Assembly: GCF_042653205.1 (NCBI RefSeq)
Contig: NZ_JBHSHY010000001.1
Span: 186,001-250,000 of the forward strand
Source: Paenibacillus_Z sp042653205
Lineage (GTDB): Bacteria > Bacillota > Bacilli > Paenibacillales > Paenibacillaceae
Direction: 5' to 3'
Length of the DNA stretch: 64,000 nucleotides
The position numbers and the translations under genes were made by a program. Position 1 is the first letter of the stretch, and every line of letters starts with the position of its first letter. The notes under the pieces are model-generated. The model was not told the DNA's origin. It was given only the letters and a program-made list of their open reading frames with translations, and did not search any database. This document shows, in pieces, positions 59,938-64,000 of the stretch.

Positions 59938-60042
59938 TCGTCCGAATCGTAACAAATGTAATCCGATTGCAATGTTGCGTTGATCCTGCCATGATGAAAC
60001 CAGCCTATACTAGAACTCGACCCCCTTGATGTAAAACACTTT

Positions 60043-60076
60043 GGCCCGCGGTTTATGCTGCGGGTCTCTTTTTTGT
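60043..60076 (+). terminator. Terminator after the YjgB-like gene
   Basis: A seven-bp stem (60043-60049 with 60060-60066, one wobble), ten-base loop and CTTTTTTGT tail. Confidence 0.75.
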
Positions 60077-60107
60077 CCTTGGCACGCTCAATCCGGAGCA
60101 CAGGGAC

Positions 60108-60180
60108 TAATTAATGATATCAATTTATTAATGACGTTAACTTACTTGGTTTACATAATAATTATTATGTTACTGCATGA
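60108..60180. other. AT-rich segment with an 18-bp perfect palindrome
   Basis: Between convergent genes, a stretch of about 70 bases is strongly AT-rich in a GC-rich genome. It contains the palindrome ACATAATAATTATTATGT (60153-60170) and two copies of TTAATGA. No reading frame, promoter-gene pair or attachment site could be linked to it. Confidence 0.6.
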
Positions 60181-60218
60181 CCGAACCGCCCGCTCCTTTG
60201 GTTAATAGCATTAAACAA

Positions 60219-60602
60219 TTAATCGGCTCCATCCTTTAGCGCCTCGCCGAAGTAGAGCGTATGGCCCTGGTCGTCCTCGATCACGAATTCCCTCGTGCTC
60301 CACGCGGTCTCGTGCACGTCCCGCACCAGGCGCACTCCCCGGGCTTTCAGCGCCGCTGCGAGGGACGCGGCATCGTCCGTCGCGAAGTAGAGCTGGAAGT
60401 GCCCGCATTCGCGCACATAGGCAACGGAAGGGTCCGGTTCATCGACCAGCTTGAGGTGGAATTCCTGATTGCCGGCACGAATGCCGGCATAGAAATCTTC
60501 GTGCCGGAAAGACAGCTCCATGCCAGCCTGAGTCGTGTAGAAGCGGATGGATCCATCGAGCTCCGTCGTGCGCAGTTGCGCGGTAATACCGGTTACGCGC
60601 AT
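60219..60602 (-). CDS. VOC-family (glyoxalase/bleomycin resistance-like) protein
   Basis: A 127-residue single VOC domain from ATG 60602 with AGGAGG upstream. It begins MRVTGITAQLRTTELDGSIR and has a central AGNQEFHLKLVDEP and HFQLYFATDDAASLAAALKA, ending VIEDDQGHTLYFGE. Likely metal ligands are the His in EFHLKL and the Glu in LYFGE. The family covers dioxygenases, glyoxalases and drug-binding proteins; this member's substrate is unknown. The frame is open upstream to 60755, but without a ribosome site. Confidence 0.87.
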   Translation of the reverse strand: MRVTGITAQLRTTELDGSIRFYTTQAGMELSFRHEDFYAGIRAGNQEFHLKLVDEPDPSVAYVRECGHFQLYFATDDAASLAAALKARGVRLVRDVHETAWSTREFVIEDDQGHTLYFGEALKDGAD

Positions 60603-60934
60603 GGTTAGCCTCCTCGTGGGCGGCGAGTCGCCGCCGGGATATGTCCACCGATGTGACAACATCATCATACCATCGAAGCCGCTTCGATTGCGGGGGTTCG
60701 CATGCTCGGGAAGGGACATTTTTACTGGTCTCGAACTTGCCGATCGGACAGCCACTGCGATGTCGTCGGAAGCATCCGCGAACGGGATGCAACCGCTGAA
60801 CCGGTCTACGGGGTCACGAGCGAGAAGGGTATTACCGGGCGTAGTACCCTACCCCGGATGCGGCTATGAAAGTTGGCACTGAGCAGCATTCCTCTTCGGG
60901 CTTACAATGGCGCTATAGAGAGGAGAGGTCAGCC
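60603..60934. other. Divergent intergenic region between VOC and DCC genes
   Basis: 332 bases. The VOC side carries a probable promoter and operator (60664-60688). The DCC side shows TACAAT at 60903-60908 without a well-placed -35. No further gene is supported. Confidence 0.5.
60664..60688 (-). promoter_or_regulatory. VOC gene -10 element with adjacent palindromic operator
   Basis: On the minus strand TATGAT (60669-60664) is preceded by a perfect inverted repeat with 8-base arms (60672-60679 and 60681-60688) within the promoter spacer, a typical operator position. Confidence 0.5.
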
Positions 60935-61474
60935 ATGAAGACGAAGAGAGCCGCCTCGCATCCCGACATCATCCTGCTGATCGACGGAGATTGTCCGCTC
61001 TGCCATTGGCTGGCGCGGTTCGTCAGCAAGCGCGATGCCGCGGGACGGTTCCGGTTCGCCGCGCTCGATTCGGCGGCGGGAAGACGATTTTGGGCGAAAG
61101 CCGGGCAGCCAGGGGACCGCGCGCATGCATTCGGCAGGCCGGGAACCATTAGGGGAGACGGCCGTTCGCCGGCAACCGGACTGAACCGGCGAAGCCGCCA
61201 AGACTCGGCGCCGGCGGACACGTTCGTCTTGATCGCGAAGGGCCACCGCTACGTCAAATCCGGCGCGGCTCTTCGCGTCCTGCGCGAGCTCGATGGGCCG
61301 TGGCCGCTGCTGTACGGCGCAATCCTGATCCCCGCGTTCATCCGCGACCGCGCGTATGACTTCATCGCGCGCCGGCGATATCGGTGGTTGGGCGGGGAAG
61401 GCATCCATTGTGCCCTGTACGATTCAAAGCTGCGCGGAAGACTGATCGAAGACGGGGAGGGGGACGAGCCATGA
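60935..61474 (+). CDS. DCC-family thiol-disulfide oxidoreductase-like protein (DUF393)
   Basis: A 179-residue protein whose N-terminal LIDGDCPLCHWLARFVSKRD carries the DxDCPLC motif (Cys20, Cys23) that defines the DCC family. RFRFAALDSAAGRRF and the segment DTFVLIAKGHRYVKSGAALR continue the family pattern, and LRELDGPWPLLYGAILIPAF is the hydrophobic helix. Residues about 60-95 form an Arg/Gly-rich insertion that makes it longer than the usual 130-150. GAGAGGAGAGG precedes the ATG. YuxK-like proteins of this type have unknown substrates. Confidence 0.86.
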   Translation: MKTKRAASHPDIILLIDGDCPLCHWLARFVSKRDAAGRFRFAALDSAAGRRFWAKAGQPGDRAHAFGRPGTIRGDGRSPATGLNRRSRQDSAPADTFVLIAKGHRYVKSGAALRVLRELDGPWPLLYGAILIPAFIRDRAYDFIARRRYRWLGGEGIHCALYDSKLRGRLIEDGEGDEP

Positions 61475-61704
61475 CGGAGACGGGAAGGCCGGGATCGGAT
61501 ACGTCCGAAGCTGCAGGCGTGATGCGGCTTGCCCCTTCCGGCCCTGGGACGCCTGTGACGCAGTCCTGGTTCCCGTTCCGCTTCCGCTGCCGTTACCGCA
61601 TGGCTTCGAGCACGCGATCCTCGGCCGTTCATCGCCTAATTTGCGACGAAGCTGAGCAAAGCATCCAGATCCTGGTTGACGCTGTCCGAAAGCGCGTGAT
61701 ATAG
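61471..61704 (+). CDS. Doubtful 77-codon ORF overlapping the DCC gene stop
   Basis: ATG 61471 overlaps the DCC stop (ATGA) and has GGGGAGGGGG upstream, which favours translation. The predicted product (MTETGRPGSDTSEAAGVMRL at the start) is Arg- and Ser-rich in its middle, has no recognisable domain, and its end overlaps the promoter of the leader ORF downstream. It may be a non-functional frame. Confidence 0.25.
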   Translation: MTETGRPGSDTSEAAGVMRLAPSGPGTPVTQSWFPFRFRCRYRMASSTRSSAVHRLICDEAEQSIQILVDAVRKRVI

Positions 61705-61705
61705 T
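61676..61705 (+). promoter_or_regulatory. Promoter of the ABC exporter leader
   Basis: TTGACG (61676-61681), an 18-base spacer and TATAGT (61700-61705) preceded by TGA, an extended -10. Transcription would start near 61712, about 45 bases before the leader ORF. Confidence 0.75.
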
Positions 61706-61756
61706 TTCCTTATTCCAGATCCCATCCAAACGGATCGAGCAAAGGAGGTCTTCCCA

Positions 61757-61837
61757 ATGGCAAACCAAATCGCAGCGATTCCATCCAACCGCATAGGCTT
61801 GAAACCATTGGCTGACCCTGCCGTGCGTATGCATTGA
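61757..61837 (+). CDS. 26-codon leader peptide of the ABC exporter operon
   Basis: ATG 61757 follows a consensus AAAGGAGG (61741-61748) and opens a 26-residue frame from MANQIAAIPSNRIG to AVRMH, ending at TGA 61835-61837. It has its own promoter and is followed 16 bases later by an intrinsic terminator, then the exporter gene. This is the layout of bmrB upstream of bmrCD in B. subtilis, where ribosome stalling on the leader under antibiotics prevents termination. The peptide itself is not recognisably similar to BmrB. Confidence 0.65.
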   Translation: MANQIAAIPSNRIGLKPLADPAVRMH

Positions 61838-61853
61838 TTCCCCTGTATACCTC

Positions 61854-61888
61854 GCTCCAGGCGGTTGCGCCTGGAGCTTTTTATTTTT
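61854..61888 (+). terminator. Attenuator-type terminator before the ABC exporter genes
   Basis: A perfect 10-bp stem (61854-61863 with 61868-61877), GTTG loop and TTTTTATTTTTT tail. It lies after the 26-codon ORF and 72 bases ahead of the exporter start codon, so most transcripts should stop here unless termination is prevented. Confidence 0.88.
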
Positions 61889-61959
61889 TCCTCCAGGTCC
61901 CCGCCTGCACGGCCACGGTCAGCCGCGACTGCCAACGACAGAAAGGGGTTCTCCGCATC

Positions 61960-63726
61960 ATGCCGCACAATCGAACGCGTGCATTCAAACCGCCCAAACC
62001 ATCCATGACCTGGCTATTCCGTTACTTGCGACCCGTCAAATGGCGGATGTTCGCGCTCCTGCTCCTGCTGCTCGTCACGACGGTACTGCAGCTCTTGAAT
62101 CCGCAGATCGTCCAGCGGTTCATCGACCAGGCGACCGGCTCGGGAAGCGTCTCCGGCCTGCTGTCGCTGGCGGGACTGTATCTCCTCGTTGCCGTATGCA
62201 ATCAGCTGTTCACGGTTTCGGTCGACTACCTGGGGAACGACGTCTCCTGGCGGGCGACCAACCAAATCCGCGCCGACCTGCTCCAGCACGTCCTTCGGCT
62301 CGACATGCGGTTCCACAACGTCAAGACGCCGGGCGAGATGATCGAACGCATCGACGGCGACGTGACCCATATGTCGAATTTCTTCGCAATGTTCATTGCG
62401 AAAATCGTGGGCAGCTTCGTCCTGCTCACGGGCATCCTCGGCTACATGTACGTCTACAACTGGCCGATCGCCGCGGCGATGACCGCCTTCACCGCCTTGT
62501 CCGTCGGCGTCATGTTCCGCCTGCGGGACATCGGCGTGAGCGCCTCCCAGACGGAGCGCCAAGCGAACGCGTCCCTGTACGGCCTGATCGAGGAACGGAT
62601 CGCGGGCATCGAGGACGTGCAGGCCAACGGCGGCGTGCCGCGCCTCATGAATCGCTATCACCGGGCGATGCGGGCGGTCTTCCTCGCCGGCCGCAAGGCG
62701 TGGATGCGCCGCGTCCTTCCGTGGAACGCCACGGTCGTACTGTTCACGATCGCCGTGACCGTGGTGCTGATGCTCAGCGTGCGCATGTACCTGACGGGGC
62801 AGATCACGCTCGGCATGCTGTTCCTCTTCTTCCAGTACACGCAGATGCTGAACGATCCGATCGAGCAGCTCGGCGATCAGCTGCAGGAATTCCAGAAGGC
62901 GAAGTCCGGTATGCGCCGCGCCCAGGAGCTGCTTTCCCTGCGAAGCGAGATCGCGGAGGGGGAGGCGGACGATCTGCCGCCAGGCCCGCTGTCCGTATCG
63001 TTCGAGCAGGTGAGCTTCGGTTACAACGCGGACCAGCGAATCCTGCACGACATCAGCTTCCGGCTGAGGCCGGGAGAACGGCTCGGCCTCATCGGGCGGA
63101 CCGGCAGCGGCAAGTCGAGCATCAGCCGGCTGCTGCTCCGGCTCTATAACCTGGACGGCGGCGTCATTCGGGTCGGCGGTACGGATATCCGCGACTTGAA
63201 GCTGGCGGCGCTCTACCGCAGAGTCGGCATGGTCACGCAGGACGTGCAGTTGTTCGACGGTACGCTCCGCGACAACCTGACGCTGTTCAATCCGCAGCTC
63301 ACGGACGAAGCGATTCTCGCGACCACCGAGCGGCTCGGGCTGCGCCCATGGATCGAGGCCATGCCGGGCGGGCTGCACGCGCGCCTCTCCGCCGGCGGCG
63401 CGTCGCTCTCCGCGGGGGAAGCGCAGCTGTTCGCGCTGACGCGGGTGTTCCTGACCCAGCCGAGCCTGGTCATCCTCGACGAGCCGTCCTCGCGCCTCGA
63501 CGCCGCGACGGAGGCGATCCTGCAGAAGGCCGTAGACCAGCTGCTCGAGCGTTGCACGGGCATCGTGATCGCCCACCGGCTGGCCACGCTCGACCGCGTC
63601 GACAAAATCATGGTGCTGCGCAACGGCCGAATCGTCGAGTTCGGCGAGCGCGCGGCATTGGCGCAAGATCCGGCATCGGAATACGGCCGGCTGCTGAGAG
63701 CCGACCGACAGGAGGAATTAGCATGA
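61960..63726 (+). CDS. Heterodimeric ABC exporter subunit (BmrC/YheI-like)
   Basis: Type IV ABC half-transporter of 588 residues: six helices (about 25-320) and an ATPase domain (about 345-588). Walker A GRTGSGKS is at 379-386. The signature is LSAGE (483-487) in place of LSGGQ. Walker B VILDE has catalytic Glu508, and the switch His is His539 (IAHRLATLD). ATG 61960 follows GAAAGGGG at about 12 bases; the frame is open back through the terminator to the leader stop, but that part is not transporter-like. The next half-transporter gene overlaps its stop, so the pair probably exports drugs as a heterodimer, with unequal ATP sites. Confidence 0.93.
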   Translation: MPHNRTRAFKPPKPSMTWLFRYLRPVKWRMFALLLLLLVTTVLQLLNPQIVQRFIDQATGSGSVSGLLSLAGLYLLVAVCNQLFTVSVDYLGNDVSWRATNQIRADLLQHVLRLDMRFHNVKTPGEMIERIDGDVTHMSNFFAMFIAKIVGSFVLLTGILGYMYVYNWPIAAAMTAFTALSVGVMFRLRDIGVSASQTERQANASLYGLIEERIAGIEDVQANGGVPRLMNRYHRAMRAVFLAGRKAWMRRVLPWNATVVLFTIAVTVVLMLSVRMYLTGQITLGMLFLFFQYTQMLNDPIEQLGDQLQEFQKAKSGMRRAQELLSLRSEIAEGEADDLPPGPLSVSFEQVSFGYNADQRILHDISFRLRPGERLGLIGRTGSGKSSISRLLLRLYNLDGGVIRVGGTDIRDLKLAALYRRVGMVTQDVQLFDGTLRDNLTLFNPQLTDEAILATTERLGLRPWIEAMPGGLHARLSAGGASLSAGEAQLFALTRVFLTQPSLVILDEPSSRLDAATEAILQKAVDQLLERCTGIVIAHRLATLDRVDKIMVLRNGRIVEFGERAALAQDPASEYGRLLRADRQEELA

Positions 63727-64000
63727 CCGTCACGCAATTCGTGGGGAGGTTATTTCGCTACAACCCCATGCTTTATCTCATAAACGGCCTCTTGTGGGGC
63801 ATCTTCCACGCGATGCCCGTCGGCATCGGGCTCGGGATGAAATGGTTCTTCGACCGCACGACGACCCAATCCCACGACTACCTCTGGCTCGCGCTGCCGC
63901 TCATCGTCGTCGCGTTGATCCGCTTCGCCCGGGTCGGCATGTTTTTCGCCGCCTTCTACGAGTGGGTGACGTACATCTATCACCTGCAAGCCATCCTGCG
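63723..64000 (+). CDS. Second ABC exporter half-transporter (N-terminal part, cut by window edge)
   Basis: ATG 63723 overlaps the stop of the preceding gene (ATGA), and AGGAGG lies seven bases upstream. The visible 92 residues begin MTVTQFVGRLFRYNPMLYLI and contain two hydrophobic segments of an ABC exporter membrane domain (YLINGLLWGIFHAMPVGIGL, then LALPLIVVALIRFARVGMFF). The frame remains open to the right edge. It is the expected BmrD/YheH-like partner. Confidence 0.88.
   Translation, partial: MTVTQFVGRLFRYNPMLYLINGLLWGIFHAMPVGIGLGMKWFFDRTTTQSHDYLWLALPLIVVALIRFARVGMFFAAFYEWVTYIYHLQAIL

Noticed and set aside
61834..61959. Earlier start of the ABC exporter running through the terminator
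   Set aside because: The extra residues are not transporter-like and the terminator hairpin would be translated; noted only as a possible reinitiation frame.
1..64000. tRNA, rRNA, CRISPR, prophage or integrase genes
   Set aside because: None recognised by eye on either strand; a tRNA scan or covariance search was not possible here.

Overview
The window looks like chromosomal DNA of a GC-rich, endospore-forming member of the Bacillota, most likely Paenibacillaceae (Cohnella or Paenibacillus type). The reasons are strong GGAGG-type ribosome binding sites, frequent GTG and TTG starts, rho-independent terminators, a match to the Bacillus CcpA cre consensus, and above all six complete operons for GerA-type spore germinant receptors. 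I saw no tRNA, rRNA, CRISPR array, IS element or phage gene. Species assignment is inference.

Layout. 1-4869: the tail of a cut gene, an IclR regulator and germinant receptor operon 1 (A-B-C). 5030-14802: a carbohydrate locus with a GntR/UTRA regulator, a GH4 6-phospho-glycosidase, and a promoter with a perfect cre match in front of a three-gene sugar ABC transporter, followed by a TIM-barrel isomerase, a Gfo/Idh/MocA oxidoreductase and a gamma-glutamyltranspeptidase-like hydrolase. 15106-16365: an MFS permease. 16423-20530 (minus): receptor operon 2 (A-C-D-B), with a divergent TetR gene, then a KinB-like membrane histidine kinase. 22866-27615: a small hydrolase, a MurF-like ligase without its N-terminal domain, and a two-gene operon of an MppP-like PLP-dependent arginine oxidase with a dehydrogenase-like protein that has lost its catalytic His. 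27738-30848: a secreted alpha-galactosidase-like enzyme. 31132-35023: receptor operon 3 (A-C-B-D). 35332-37593: a short UvrA-like double ATPase carrying a 29-bp-arm palindrome inside its coding sequence. 37706-45023 (minus): receptor operons 4 (A-B-C) and 5 (A-C-B). 45192-46577: an SDR oxidoreductase and a small HTH gene behind a leader with a mini-ORF, a hairpin and a terminator. 46748-50698: receptor operon 6 (A-C-D-B).

50834-55873: DinB, MarR with a luciferase-like monooxygenase, and a TetR gene followed by NIPSNAP, quinone-reductase-like, DsbA/FrnE-like and tautomerase genes. Two nearly identical TetR-type operators flank the TetR gene, suggesting one electrophile or quinone stress regulon. 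56167-61474: an alpha-glucan phosphorylase, another TetR, a YjgB-like secreted protein, a VOC protein and a DCC-family protein. 61676-64000: a promoter, a 26-codon leader ORF and an intrinsic terminator precede a heterodimeric ABC exporter. The arrangement matches bmrB-bmrC-bmrD of Bacillus subtilis; the second exporter gene runs off the window.

Most notable: six receptor operons in about 49.5 kb with three candidate D subunits and two divergent sets; the MppP-like pair; the palindromic insertion in the UvrA-like gene; and two leader-ORF/terminator arrangements. All functional calls rest on motif recognition by eye; no search or folding program was run.
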